From positions 1 through 55,318 of the forward strand of contig CAMEDD010000018.1 in the NCBI GenBank assembly GCA_945913285.1: DNA of 55,318 nucleotides, in the 5' to 3' direction. Under the pieces are notes generated by a model, which did not search any database, had not been told where the DNA came from, and was given only the letters and a program-made list of their open reading frames with translations. Positions 18,401-26,731 of this stretch are shown in pieces (the first letter of the stretch is position 1; every line of letters begins with the position of its first letter). Source of the DNA: Candidatus Sulfopaludibacter sp. SbA3. Lineage in GTDB: Bacteria; Pseudomonadota; Alphaproteobacteria; Caulobacterales; Hyphomonadaceae. The translations under genes and the position numbers were made by a program.

Positions 18401-18871
18401 GAGGCCTTCGACCTCGTCAACGAACACTTCAAGGCATTGTTCATTGCCCTGTTCGGCGGCGGAAAGGCTGAGCTGCGGCTGGTAGACGCCGAGGATCCGC
18501 TCAATGCCGGCCTTGAGATATTTGCCCAGCCCCCCGGCAAGAAGCTCGGAACGCTGGCGCTCATGTCCGGCGGCGAGCAGGCCCTGACGGCTTCGGCGCT
18601 GATCTTCGCGGTGTTCCTGTCGCGGCCGGCACCGATCTGCGTTCTGGACGAGGTGGATGCGCCGCTGGACGATGCCAACGTCGACCGGTTCTGCAACATG
18701 CTGAATGAAATGCGCCAGCGAACCGACACCCGATTCGTCGTCATCACGCATAATCCGGTCACGATGAGCCGGATGGACCGGCTTTTCGGCGTTACGATGC
18801 GCGAAAAAGGGGTGTCGAAACTGGTTTCGGTGGACCTCGCTGCCGCCGAGCGCCTTGTTGCGGCGGAGTAG
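15410..18871 (+). CDS. smc: Chromosome segregation protein SMC
   Basis: The 1153-residue ATPase compacts and helps segregate the chromosome as a dimer. Walker A is GPNGCGKS (residues 31-38), the ABC signature SGGEQ starts at about 1053, and Walker B is VLDEVD (about 1078-1083). Two long alanine- and glutamate-rich coiled coils (roughly 165-500 and 640-930) flank the hinge domain near 505-635. The length is normal for an alphaproteobacterial SMC. It is the last gene of the dciA-dsbA-smc run. A promoter for the F0 operon follows in the 146-bp gap. All ATPase motifs are intact. Confidence 0.97.
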   Translation: MQITELRIAGFKSFVDPQTVPIEPGLTGIVGPNGCGKSNLLEALRWAMGANSARAMRGGEMDDLIFNGADGRPARETAEVILVLDNSRRTAPPEFNGADQLEIERRLKRGAGSSYRINGRTVRGKDIQLLFADASTGANSPALVRQGQISELIGSKPQNRRRILEEAAGIAGLNSRRQEAEQKLDGAEANLQRLAEVSAEVERQLASLKRQAAKAGRYRKISEEIQALDALVAHLRWVEARKTMEAARAQLDILKRQVEDLSREDAVREKERIEAGEGLAPLRAAEMDAAARLGQARITLAKLETERRIAADSHSRLEAEALRLSIDFAREITTHEEAAAALAQAREELAGLPQEDAALTARLEAQARTALETARTRLTEAERAADEAQQRLSDARARRRAAEDNAAAQARRQTMLTAEIERLRGEMTGLEASGIHLLRLRQAKNAEAEAEIALGDAERAVELAEAELARARVAEGEALPPFDAANHCVRSLEAEIAGLTRLMRRSGPSAAPPVLERLRTRDGYEKAVAAALGDDIEAPTDRTAAVYWNGAQAAAQALPEGARPLTSFVDAPGELAARLSQCGLVSLADGARLIAGLKPGQRLVSREGHLWRWDGFIRTPDAPVSATARLEQKARIEAAQTELVFRQSELAALTATLEESRAARLAAEESLRHLRQFIAPAQRTLTDARAAAIDATQANERTQRTREAGTEALARAETDLVAVAEMLALATPGASAEEDTALEQALAGARETLAGARAAETEVRGQLADLLRGREQAAARRAALARDVEAWQARLASAGERLAQVTERRADVAATVHTSRERPAVLRAEIDGLASETELLEAERQAGADTLARKEAAIREADTAARKAATAAAEARAQLAAWTVKLENAEAKHAESIAHARTAFLRTPEGLLAIAEAGLGEDALGAFTPREAEARLDGLSRERDQLGGVNMNAEAEAEALELRLGVQIAERDDLVAAIAKLREGVEALNVEGRQRLLEAFDLVNEHFKALFIALFGGGKAELRLVDAEDPLNAGLEIFAQPPGKKLGTLALMSGGEQALTASALIFAVFLSRPAPICVLDEVDAPLDDANVDRFCNMLNEMRQRTDTRFVVITHNPVTMSRMDRLFGVTMREKGVSKLVSVDLAAAERLVAAE

Positions 18872-18930
18872 CGCAGTCCGCACGCAAGTTATTTGAATAA
18901 AAACAAGGTCTTTAATCCGTCGTTATCCCG

Positions 18931-18959
18931 TTGACTTGCCTAAGGCCCCCTCATAGTTT
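18931..18959 (+). promoter_or_regulatory. Candidate promoter of the F0 ATP synthase operon
   Basis: TTGACT (18931-18936), a 17-bp spacer and TAGTTT (18954-18959) sit in the gap between smc and atpI. This is the only good sigma-70-like pair seen upstream of the operon. Confidence 0.5.
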
Positions 18960-19017
18960 GCGCGAAATTTGAAGGGGTGGTGCAAGCTGTCCCTCTGTCG
19001 TTGGCAGGAGCCTTCTG

Positions 19018-19374
19018 ATGTCCGGACCTGATCCCTCGGATCTTGGCGACCGGATTGCGAAGGCGAAGGCCAAGCAGGCGGAGCGGGCAGACCGGGCCGA
19101 ACGCCAGCGAAAGAACAGTGTCAACACGCCGGCGAGCATGGCTCTACGCTACAGCTCGGAACTTGTTGCCTCGGTTGTCGTCGGTGTCGGATTGGGCCTG
19201 CTGATCGACCATTATGCGAAGACCTCGCCTTGGGGCTTGCTCGTGATGATGGGGTTCGGCATGGCGGCGGGCATCCGCAACCTCATGCGGGCGGCCAAAC
19301 AGCTGTCCGAAGATGCATCGAAGACGGCGGAAACGCCCGGTTCAACGCCAGAGACCAAAGACGAGACGCGCTGA
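19018..19374 (+). CDS. atpI: ATP synthase assembly protein AtpI
   Basis: The 118-residue product has a charged, coiled N-terminus and two membrane segments (about residues 45-65 and 72-92), the layout of AtpI, which helps assemble the c-ring. The stretch [20 protein letters not shown] fits the family. ATG 19018 follows AGGAG at good distance. The stop codon overlaps the atpB start (TGATG), showing translational coupling. As in other alphaproteobacteria, the F0 genes stand apart from the F1 operon, none of which is in this window. Confidence 0.9.
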   Translation: MSGPDPSDLGDRIAKAKAKQAERADRAERQRKNSVNTPASMALRYSSELVASVVVGVGLGLLIDHYAKTSPWGLLVMMGFGMAAGIRNLMRAAKQLSEDASKTAETPGSTPETKDETR

Positions 19375-20150
19375 TGAACTTGCCCCTCCCCGTTTTCCTG
19401 CCCTCGATCGCGACGGATCCGATCCATCAGTTCAAGATCTTTCCGCTGATCGACTGGTCGGCTGGCGGCTATAATCTGGCCTTTACCAACTCCAGCTTCT
19501 GGATGCTGGTCTCGACCGTGCTGGTCCTTGGCTTCCTCGGCATGGCCGCCTCGCGCGCCAGCCTGATCCCGAACCGGATCCAGTCGCTCGGCGAGATGTC
19601 GTACACCTTCATTTCCGACATGGTCCGCTCGACGGCCGGCGAAGAAGGCCTGAAATTCTTCCCGTTCGTGTTCACGCTTTTCTTCTTCATCCTGGGCGCC
19701 AACATCGTCGGAATGTTCCCGTACGCTTTTACCACGACGAGCCATATCGCCGTGACCGGCGCGCTGGCCGTGGTCGTGATCCTGATCGTGGTCGGATACG
19801 GTATCTACAAGAACGGGCTCGGCTTCTTCGGCCTGTTCGCGCCGCACGGCGTGCCCCTTCCGGTGATGTTCTTCCTTGTGCCCATCGAGATCATCTCGTT
19901 CCTGGCGCGTCCGATCACGCTCGGCATGCGTCTGTTCGCCAACATGCTGGCCGGTCACATCATGTTGAAACTGCTGGCGATCTTCGTGGTCATGCTGGCC
20001 GGCGCCGGCCTCACGGCGGTCGCCTGGGTGCCCTACGTGCTGCTGATCCCGATCACGGCGCTCGAATTCCTGGTCGCTTTCCTCCAGGCCTATGTTTTCG
20101 CCCTTCTGACCTGCGTTTACCTCAAAGACGCGATCCACCCGCACCACTGA
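19374..20150 (+). CDS. atpB: ATP synthase F0 subunit a
   Basis: Subunit a forms the proton half-channels against the c-ring. The 258-residue protein has five to six membrane segments and the essential arginine at about residue 186 in LGMRLFANMLAGH. The N-terminal DPIHQFKIFPLI is typical of alphaproteobacterial subunit a. The start ATG 19374 overlaps the atpI stop, so the longer frame beginning at 19230 is not used. Followed after 124 bp by atpE. Confidence 0.97.
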   Translation: MNLPLPVFLPSIATDPIHQFKIFPLIDWSAGGYNLAFTNSSFWMLVSTVLVLGFLGMAASRASLIPNRIQSLGEMSYTFISDMVRSTAGEEGLKFFPFVFTLFFFILGANIVGMFPYAFTTTSHIAVTGALAVVVILIVVGYGIYKNGLGFFGLFAPHGVPLPVMFFLVPIEIISFLARPITLGMRLFANMLAGHIMLKLLAIFVVMLAGAGLTAVAWVPYVLLIPITALEFLVAFLQAYVFALLTCVYLKDAIHPHH

Positions 20151-20274
20151 CCGGAGAGCCCCACCGCCGGTGCGTCCAATCGCGCCTCGTCCTGCCCCTT
20201 GACGCTTCAACCCGAACACGCTTCACGGGCCCCATATCAACCCGAATCCCCCTCGATCCCAATAGGAGACTCCC

Positions 20275-20511
20275 ATGGAAGGCAATATCACCGAAGGTCT
20301 GCGGTATGTCGGCGCTGGCCTCGCCACGCTCGGCATGATCGGCGCAGCAATCGGCGTGGGCAACATCTTCGGCTCGTTTCTCGACGCCGCGATGCGCAAT
20401 CCCTCCGCTGCCCCGCAACAGTCGGGCAACCTCTTCCTCGGTATGGCGCTCGCAGAAGCCCTTGGCCTCTTCGCGTTCGTTATCTCGATGCTGATCCTGT
20501 TCGCCGCGTAA
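20275..20511 (+). CDS. atpE: ATP synthase F0 subunit c
   Basis: The 78-residue hairpin protein forms the rotating ring. It has two hydrophobic helices joined by the polar loop RNPSAAPQQ, and the proton-binding glutamate is E61 in MALAEALGLF. The glycine-rich first helix (GAAIGVGNIFG) is typical. No sodium-binding pattern is obvious, so proton use is expected. AGGAG precedes ATG 20275. The 124-bp gap before it may hold its own expression signal, as c subunits are needed in excess; nothing definite was seen there. Confidence 0.97.
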   Translation: MEGNITEGLRYVGAGLATLGMIGAAIGVGNIFGSFLDAAMRNPSAAPQQSGNLFLGMALAEALGLFAFVISMLILFAA

Positions 20512-20539
20512 GCAGCGCAGGTAAGGAGCAAGGCACGCC

Positions 20540-21091
20540 ATGAGCTTGCTGGCATTTCTCGCAGAGACCGCCGCGCACGGCGGCGAGGCCGTGAAGGCGC
20601 CCTTCCCGGCGTTTGATCCGACCTGGTTTGCCTCACAGCTGTTCTGGCTGGCCGTTTTCTTTCTCGGGATGTATTTCGCGCTGTCGCGTTCCATCCTGCC
20701 GAAGCTGGAAGGCACCCTCGCACAACGGGCGAACAGCATTTCAGCTGACCTTGATGAAGCGGCACGCCTGAACAACCAGTCGGTCGAGGCGCAAAAAGCG
20801 CTGGAGCTCCGGCTGGCCCAGGCCAGGGCGCGCGCCCGGGAAACGTCCGATACCGCGAAAGCGGCGGCCGAAACCGAACTGGCGCACGTCACGGGACGGG
20901 TCGACGCGGAAATGGCGCTGAAGCTCGAGCGTGCCGAAACCCGCATTTCGAAACTTCGGGAAGACGCGATGAAGAATGTCGAGCAGATTTCGCTCGACGC
21001 TGCAGAGGCGATGATCGCCCGTCTGGGCGTCAAAGCTTCCCGGGCGGACGTCAAGAAGGCCGTCAGCTCAGTGCTGGAGACCCGCGGATGA
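20540..21091 (+). CDS. ATP synthase F0 subunit b' (b-type stator)
   Basis: This 183-residue protein is the b' half of the b/b' stator pair found in alphaproteobacteria and photosynthetic bacteria. The N-terminus FPAFDPTWFASQLFWLAVFF is the b'-type membrane anchor, followed by a long charged coiled coil rich in Ala, Glu and Arg. It precedes the b gene and overlaps its start by 4 bp (ATGA), so the two are translated together. The b' identity rests on the anchor sequence and gene order. Confidence 0.93.
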   Translation: MSLLAFLAETAAHGGEAVKAPFPAFDPTWFASQLFWLAVFFLGMYFALSRSILPKLEGTLAQRANSISADLDEAARLNNQSVEAQKALELRLAQARARARETSDTAKAAAETELAHVTGRVDAEMALKLERAETRISKLREDAMKNVEQISLDAAEAMIARLGVKASRADVKKAVSSVLETRG

Positions 21092-21663
21092 CATTGCGTA
21101 CCCTGCTGTCTTCGGCTGCTTTGATAACGCTTGCGCCCGCTGCTCTTGCCGCCGGCGAAGGTGAAGGCCACGATACTCTGTTCACGCCGTTCACGGATAC
21201 CGTCACCCACCTCGTGATGATCGGTATCCTGATCTTCTTCGCCATCCTGTGGCGGCTTGGCGTGTTCAAGACGGTCCTGAGCAGTCTCGACAACCGCGCT
21301 GAGGCCATCCGAAAGGAACTCGCCGAAGTCGCGGGTCTGCGTGCTCAGGCTGCCGAGGCTTTGGCCCAGGCTGAGCGCCGGCAGAAGGAAGCCGACCGCG
21401 AGGCTGAGACGATCATCGAGCAGGCAAAGCGCGATGCGCACGCTTTCCTTGAAGCCGCAAAACAGGACCTCGCCGACAAGATCACGCGCCGCGAATCCCA
21501 GGCTGAGGCGCGCATCGGCCGCGCCGAAGCGGAAGCTGCGAACGAAGTTCGCCGCGCAGCGGCTGATGCCGCGACCGAAGCGGCTCGCCGCGTGATGGCA
21601 GGCCAGGCCGGCGCCGATCAGTTCGAGGCAGCGGCCCGCGAGATCGAAAAAGCGCTCAGCTAG
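21088..21663 (+). CDS. atpF: ATP synthase F0 subunit b
   Basis: The 191-residue stator subunit has a cleavable-looking hydrophobic N-terminus (TLAPAALAAGEG in outline), a membrane segment at about residues 38-58 (LVMIGILIFFAILWRLGVF), and a long alanine-, glutamate- and arginine-rich coiled coil that reaches F1. It is the last gene of the operon: an intrinsic terminator begins 18 bp after its stop codon. Confidence 0.94.
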   Translation: MTLRTLLSSAALITLAPAALAAGEGEGHDTLFTPFTDTVTHLVMIGILIFFAILWRLGVFKTVLSSLDNRAEAIRKELAEVAGLRAQAAEALAQAERRQKEADREAETIIEQAKRDAHAFLEAAKQDLADKITRRESQAEARIGRAEAEAANEVRRAAADAATEAARRVMAGQAGADQFEAAAREIEKALS

Positions 21664-21681
21664 GCTTTGAACGCGAACAGG

Positions 21682-21713
21682 AAAAAAGCCGCCGGGTTTC
21701 CGGCGGCTTTTTT
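21682..21713. terminator. Bidirectional intrinsic terminator
   Basis: A-run (21682-21687), then an 8-bp stem GCCGCCGG/CCGGCGGC with loop GTTT, then a T-run (21708-21713). Because both flanks are homopolymeric it can end transcription of atpF rightward and of the TIR gene leftward. Confidence 0.92.
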
Positions 21714-21735
21714 GTTTGCGCGGCGGCCAGCCAGA

Positions 21736-22671
21736 TCAGCCCGGATCGCCAGCCGTATCGTCCACGATGACGGGCTGGGTATCGTCGATGATCGCGCCCG
21801 GTTCCAGAACCCGGATCATCGAACGCGGCACGGTGCCGGCCGGACAGGTCACCGGCATCTGCGCGTTTGCGATCGCTGGAAGGCCTCGGTTCAGAGGCGG
21901 AGCCGGATGTGACCGGAACACCCACGCCAAGAACAGCATCGCGCCAATCGCAACGCCCACGCCCATCAACGTGCTGAAGCCCAGCGCTTCCCCGGCCAGG
22001 GTTGCCGAAGCAATCGCGCCATTCGAGGCGAGCGGGCTTGCGGCGGCAGGACGCGGCGGGCCCGGCATTGCGGTCGGCGGCGGACTGACGCGCATGGCGG
22101 CGGCGGCGAGCGCGGCAGCGCCGATGGCCTCGCGCGCCGGAGCTGGCTTCACGCCGAGCTCCTTCTCGCGCTTCTTCTGGGCGTCCAGCGCAAGGGGATC
22201 TGCAGGGTGGGCAGCAAGCCAGGCAACCCGCTGTTCCTCGTCCTGCGCGCCGTAGCTGATCCAGTCACACAGGCCTGCGCGGCCCTGGCGCTCTGCCAGC
22301 TCCTCGATCAGGTCAACAAAGGCGCGCGGTGTGTTGCGCGACGTCATGGCGGCGAGCGGATAACGCCGGTGCGCTGTAAACGGCTCGTACGGCACTGTCT
22401 TGTCCAGCGCCGCCTCGATCAGCGTGCCGGGGCGGGAGTGGCCGATGGAGGCGGCCGCGCGCACCCAGTCGCTTTTGACACCGGCTTCGGACCAGAGAAC
22501 GAGCATGGACGGCGAGCCGGTGGCGTCGCGCGCATCCTTGGCATCAAATATCTCGTCTTCCTGCTTCTGGTCGAGCCAGACGCGGAATTTGAGCGAGCGA
22601 AGGCGCCGCGCGATCAGTTTGGCGGTGTCCCGGTCCTCGATCGCGGACACAAGGAAGACATCATAACTCAT
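21736..22671 (-). CDS. TIR-domain protein with a C-terminal membrane segment
   Basis: The 311-residue product begins MSYDVFLVSAIEDRDTAKLI, a TIR-like first strand and helix, with LKFRVWLDQ and MLVLWSEAGVKSDWV as the later core strands (domain about residues 1-135). A proline-rich linker (about 195-215) leads to one membrane segment (about 232-252) and a short tail with one cysteine. Catalytic TIR NADases usually have a glutamate in the helix after the WSxxxxxSxWV strand; here that region reads WVRAAASIGHS without it, so enzymatic activity is doubtful. ATG 22671 is preferred to 22740. It stands alone, sharing the terminator with atpF. Its role (adaptor, sensor or signalling protein) is unknown. 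Confidence 0.75.
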   Translation of the reverse strand: MSYDVFLVSAIEDRDTAKLIARRLRSLKFRVWLDQKQEDEIFDAKDARDATGSPSMLVLWSEAGVKSDWVRAAASIGHSRPGTLIEAALDKTVPYEPFTAHRRYPLAAMTSRNTPRAFVDLIEELAERQGRAGLCDWISYGAQDEEQRVAWLAAHPADPLALDAQKKREKELGVKPAPAREAIGAAALAAAAMRVSPPPTAMPGPPRPAAASPLASNGAIASATLAGEALGFSTLMGVGVAIGAMLFLAWVFRSHPAPPLNRGLPAIANAQMPVTCPAGTVPRSMIRVLEPGAIIDDTQPVIVDDTAGDPG

Positions 22672-22929
22672 GGGTGCATGTACCCTTCTGAAACGGTTAG
22701 GCCCGGCACGATAGCCCGGTAGTCTGGCCAAGTCAGCCATTTAAGCTGTGGAGCGATTTTTGTGCCTGTTTTTGCTGAAGGAAAGCGGCTAATCCGCCGG
22801 ACTGAAGCGGCGTTCTGAAAACCGGCCAAAGGTAGCTGGAATGAAGCTGCAAAAAAAACAAACCGACCGGTATCGGACTGGCACCGCCAGTTATTGCGAT
22901 ATGCTGGTTAATCTGGAGGCAAAGGCGTC

Positions 22930-24027
22930 ATGGGCTTCAAATGCGGGATCGTGGGGCTGCCCAATGTCGGCAAGTCCACTCTCTTCAACGCGCTGACCCA
23001 GACAGCGGCCGCGCAGGCCGCGAACTATCCGTTCTGCACCATCGAGCCCAACGTCGGCGAAGTGGCTGTGCCGGAAGCGCGCCTCGACAATCTCGCCCGT
23101 GTGGCGGGTTCCAGGGAGATCGTCCCGGCGCGGATGAACTTCGTCGATATCGCGGGCCTTGTCGAAGGCGCAAGCCAGGGCGAAGGCCTCGGCAACAAGT
23201 TCCTTGCGAACATTCGCGAGACCGACGCCATCATCTATGTGATGCGTTGCTTCGACAATGACGACATCACCCATGTCCGCGGCAAGGTGGATCCGGTGGC
23301 GGACTTTGAAGTGGTCGAAACGGAGCTGATGCTGGCCGATCTCGAAAGCCTCGAGAAGCGCAAGGCGGGCGTGATCAAGAAGGCGAACTCCGGCGACAAG
23401 GATGCCAAGGCGCAAGTGGCGCTGATCGATCTGGCGCTGACGGAGCTGAACGAGGGCCGCCCTGCCCGGCATGCCAAGGTTGCGGCCGATGACCAGCGCG
23501 CCTGGCAGATGCTGCAGCTGTTGACATCAAAGCCTGTCCTGTTCGTGGCGAACGTCGACGAGACCAGTTCGGCATCCGGCAATGCGTATTCCAAACGTGT
23601 CGAGGAACGTGCGAAACTTGAAGGCGCGGGCTGCGTGGTGTTCTCAGCCCAGATCGAGAGCGAACTGGCGCTGCTGGATGGCCCGGACCGCGAAGAATAT
23701 CTCGCCTCGCTCGGGCTCACCGAGCCGGGCCTCACGCGCCTCATCCGTGCGGGCTACGAGCTTCTCGGCCTGCAGACCTACTTCACCGCAGGACCGAAGG
23801 AAGCGCGCGCCTGGACGATCAAGAAAGGCTGGAGCGCGCCGAAAGCCGCCGGCGTCATCCACGGTGACTTCGAGAAGGGCTTCATCCGTGCCGAGACGAT
23901 CGCTTACGAGGACTATATCGCGCAGGGCGGCGAAGTCGGGGCAAAGGAAGCCGGCAAGATGCGGTCCGAAGGCAAGGAATACATCGTCCAGGACGGCGAC
24001 GTGATGCTCTTCCGGTTCAACGTCTGA
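22930..24027 (+). CDS. ychF: Redox-/stress-linked ribosome-binding ATPase YchF
   Basis: This 365-residue Obg-family P-loop protein binds ribosomes. The G1 motif is GLPNVGKST (from residue 9), with DIAGLVEGASQGEGLGNKFL as the G3 region. The usual NKxD motif is replaced by NVDE in VLFVANVDET, which explains the known ATP rather than GTP preference of YchF. The C-terminal TGS-like domain is present (LLGLQTYFTAGPKEARAW). A GGAGG-like site precedes ATG 22930. It converges on secF with only 11 bp between stops and no clear terminator. Confidence 0.97.
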   Translation: MGFKCGIVGLPNVGKSTLFNALTQTAAAQAANYPFCTIEPNVGEVAVPEARLDNLARVAGSREIVPARMNFVDIAGLVEGASQGEGLGNKFLANIRETDAIIYVMRCFDNDDITHVRGKVDPVADFEVVETELMLADLESLEKRKAGVIKKANSGDKDAKAQVALIDLALTELNEGRPARHAKVAADDQRAWQMLQLLTSKPVLFVANVDETSSASGNAYSKRVEERAKLEGAGCVVFSAQIESELALLDGPDREEYLASLGLTEPGLTRLIRAGYELLGLQTYFTAGPKEARAWTIKKGWSAPKAAGVIHGDFEKGFIRAETIAYEDYIAQGGEVGAKEAGKMRSEGKEYIVQDGDVMLFRFNV

Positions 24028-24038
24028 CCGGGGCCGCC

Positions 24039-25031
24039 TTACGGCACGCCGCGGAAGCCCGTCACGTCGATTTCGTCGCTCGGCTTGTTCACTTCGGTGC
24101 CGAGGGCCAGCACGATCGCCGACGCGAAGAAGATCGACGAATACGTACCGATGAAGATGCCCCAAAGCATCGCGACCGACATGCCCTTGAGAACGGGTCC
24201 GCCGAAGAACAGCATGGCCAGCACGGCAATGAAAACCGCGCCTGCCGTCAGGAACGTACGCGACAAGGTCTGGTTGGTGGCGAGGTTGATCACATCCGAG
24301 CCGGACATCTGTTTGTACTTGCGCCGCACTTCCCGCATCCGGTCGAAGACCACGACGCTGTCGTTCATAGAGTAACCGATGATCGTCAGCAAGGCTGCAA
24401 CCGTCGTAAGGTCAAACTCGATCTGAAGCAGCGAAAACAGGCCCAGCGTGCCGATCGTATCGTGAAGCAGGGCTGCAATGCCGCCGACGGCATAAGACCA
24501 GCTATAGCGGAAGGCGATGTAGAGAAGCATGAACAACGTGGCCACGCCGAGGGCGAGGAGGCTTTCCCAGAAGAGCTCCTCTGAGACCTTCGCGCCCACC
24601 GAGTCGTTTCGCAGGATATCGTTGTCGGTGAGGTTGAACTCCCGTTTCAGTTCACTGACGATAAAGGAATTGGATAGGCTGGACGCGCGTGCAGCTTTCT
24701 CGTCTTCGGAAAGAGCCGCGAATTCCGGGCCAAGCAGGCTTTCATCAAGCTCACCGAAGCGCACGACCACGAGCCGTTTGTCGTCGCTTCCCGTCGCCGA
24801 GTTGACCGTCAGGCCGCCGGGAATCCGGCTGCGGACGTCTGACACGGTTACGGTGTCGGTTTCCGCCAGTTCGATCAATGAGCCACCGGCGAAATCAACG
24901 CCGAGGTTCAGACCGCGCGTCGCCAGCAGGAAGATGGATCCCACGATCATGAGGATCGACAGGGCCACCCCGGCCGTGTTGAACTTCATGAACGGAATAT
25001 TGGTTTCCGCCGGCCAGTATCTGATCAGCAT
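24039..25031 (-). CDS. secF: Protein translocase subunit SecF
   Basis: SecF works with SecD to pull secreted proteins across the inner membrane using the proton gradient. The 330-residue protein has six membrane segments and a periplasmic loop after the first; the family signatures GVDFAGGSLIEL and YSMNDSVVVFDRMRE are present. It lies 22 bp downstream of secD in the order yajC-secD-secF, as in most proteobacteria. Length is normal. Confidence 0.97.
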   Translation of the reverse strand: MLIRYWPAETNIPFMKFNTAGVALSILMIVGSIFLLATRGLNLGVDFAGGSLIELAETDTVTVSDVRSRIPGGLTVNSATGSDDKRLVVVRFGELDESLLGPEFAALSEDEKAARASSLSNSFIVSELKREFNLTDNDILRNDSVGAKVSEELFWESLLALGVATLFMLLYIAFRYSWSYAVGGIAALLHDTIGTLGLFSLLQIEFDLTTVAALLTIIGYSMNDSVVVFDRMREVRRKYKQMSGSDVINLATNQTLSRTFLTAGAVFIAVLAMLFFGGPVLKGMSVAMLWGIFIGTYSSIFFASAIVLALGTEVNKPSDEIDVTGFRGVP

Positions 25032-25053
25032 CGTTGCGTATCCTCAGGCCGGG

Positions 25054-26661
25054 CTAAATGGCGAACCGCTTGGGTTTGGTGAGCTTCATCCAGAAGACCG
25101 TCAACATGCAGGTGACGATCACCGAGGTGAACACGGACGTGATGTTGCCAAGTGCGAGGGTCACGGCAAAACCCTTCACCGGGCCGGAGCCCATGACGTA
25201 GAGTACAGCGGCTGCAAACAGCAGGGTGATGTTCGCATCCATGATCGTGGCAAAGGCCCGTTCATAACCGGCCTGCACGGCCGTCCAGGCCGAGCGGCCA
25301 GATCTCTGTTCCTCGCGTATGCGCTCAAAGACGAGCACGTTGGCATCCACAGACATACCCAGCGTCAGCACGATACCGCCGATACCTGGCAAAGTCAGCG
25401 TCGCGTTCATCAGCACAAGACAGGCGAACACCAGCACAATGTTCAGCGCCAGAGAAATCACCGCGAACAAGCCCTGAAGGCCATAAGCAAGGACCATCAG
25501 AACGCCGACAAAGAGCAGGCCGACAATAGCTGCCGTATAACCGGCCTCGATCGAATCCTCGCCCAGCGTGGAGGATACGACGCGCTGGTCCAGGAACTGG
25601 ACCTTCGCTGGCATCTCACCGGCCGAGATGATGGCCGCAAGGTCCTGCGCCTCCTCGATCGTGAAGTCGCCGGTGATGCGGACGTTGCCGCCGGCAATCG
25701 GCTCGTTGATGTTCGGCGCTGACATGACGACGTCATCGAGGACGATCGCGAAGCGCTTGTTGGTGTTCTGGCTGGTCGTCTCGAAGAACTTGCGGGCGCC
25801 GTTGGAGTTGAGCCGGAAGTTGATCTGCGGCCGGTTGGCTTCATCATTGCCCTGGCTGGCATTGGCGATGTCCGAGCCAACGATCTCGGGGATCGAGCGC
25901 ACCAGAAGCGGACCGGTCGTAGGCCCGCTCAGGAGCGTGTAGCCGGGCTTCACGACGCCGGCCTGAGCGGCCGCCAGAGACGAAGGGCTGTCATCGACGA
26001 TGTTGAACGTCATCCGCCCGTCGCGGTTCAGCAGGTCTTTCAGGCGCTGCGGGTTCGGCTCGCCCGGCGCTTCGAGGATCAGGCGGTTGGAGCCGGACGG
26101 CGTCAGCGAAATCTCCGCCACGCCGTCGGGGTCCACGCGGCGTGCGACGATGGTTTCGGTCTTCGCCAGCGCGTCGGCGACCATCAGGCTTTCGGAATTC
26201 GCCGGAACCGTGATCGAAACCGTATCCGGCCCGGTCTGGGCGACGTCAAACATCTTGCCGCCCGCCAGTCCGCCCTCAAGCGGTCCGTTGACCTTGTTGA
26301 TCCGGGCGATGGCATCGGCGACCGGGAAGTTGCCCGCTGCGTCCGCCTTGGTGAGCTTGACGGTCATCACCCGGCCCTTGACCTCGGCAAGGTGGGCCAC
26401 CCGCCCGAGCGTGTCCGTAGGCGCCAGCGCCGAGCGCACGTCGCGTGAGAAAACAGCCAGCCGGCCTTCAATCACTTCCTCGGGCCGGATCTCCATCTCG
26501 AGATAGACCCCGCCGCGCAGGTCGAGACCAAGGTTCACCGGCTTCTGCGGCAGCCAGGACGGCGCCCCGCTCATGTTCGCGACCGAAGGCAGCGCCATCA
26601 GCGTTCCCCAGACGATGACCGCCAGAACAAGGAAGATTTTCCAGGGAGGAAACTGAAGCAT
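25054..26661 (-). CDS. secD: Protein translocase subunit SecD
   Basis: The 535-residue protein has an N-terminal membrane segment, a large periplasmic P1 region, and five C-terminal membrane segments of the RND-like fold. Family signatures include LGLDLRGGVYLEMEI near the start, NFRLNSNGARKFFETT in the periplasmic domain, and GIGGIVLTLGMSVDANVLVFERIREE (about residues 440-465), which carries the proton-relay aspartate. It is followed by secF and preceded by yajC after 70 bp. Complete. Confidence 0.97.
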   Translation of the reverse strand: MLQFPPWKIFLVLAVIVWGTLMALPSVANMSGAPSWLPQKPVNLGLDLRGGVYLEMEIRPEEVIEGRLAVFSRDVRSALAPTDTLGRVAHLAEVKGRVMTVKLTKADAAGNFPVADAIARINKVNGPLEGGLAGGKMFDVAQTGPDTVSITVPANSESLMVADALAKTETIVARRVDPDGVAEISLTPSGSNRLILEAPGEPNPQRLKDLLNRDGRMTFNIVDDSPSSLAAAQAGVVKPGYTLLSGPTTGPLLVRSIPEIVGSDIANASQGNDEANRPQINFRLNSNGARKFFETTSQNTNKRFAIVLDDVVMSAPNINEPIAGGNVRITGDFTIEEAQDLAAIISAGEMPAKVQFLDQRVVSSTLGEDSIEAGYTAAIVGLLFVGVLMVLAYGLQGLFAVISLALNIVLVFACLVLMNATLTLPGIGGIVLTLGMSVDANVLVFERIREEQRSGRSAWTAVQAGYERAFATIMDANITLLFAAAVLYVMGSGPVKGFAVTLALGNITSVFTSVIVTCMLTVFWMKLTKPKRFAI

Positions 26662-26731
26662 GGCACCTTCCGGAACGAGATGGGCCTGAGAGAAAAAGAG
26701 CCGGCATCAGCCCGGCCGGGACAGAGACCGA

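Noticed and set aside
16382..18883. Long open frame on the minus strand (833 codons)
   Set aside because: It is antisense to smc, whose ATPase motifs are all intact, and has no recognisable domain; an effect of high GC.
24529..25722. Long plus-strand frame of 397 codons
   Set aside because: Antisense to secF and secD; composition, not a gene.
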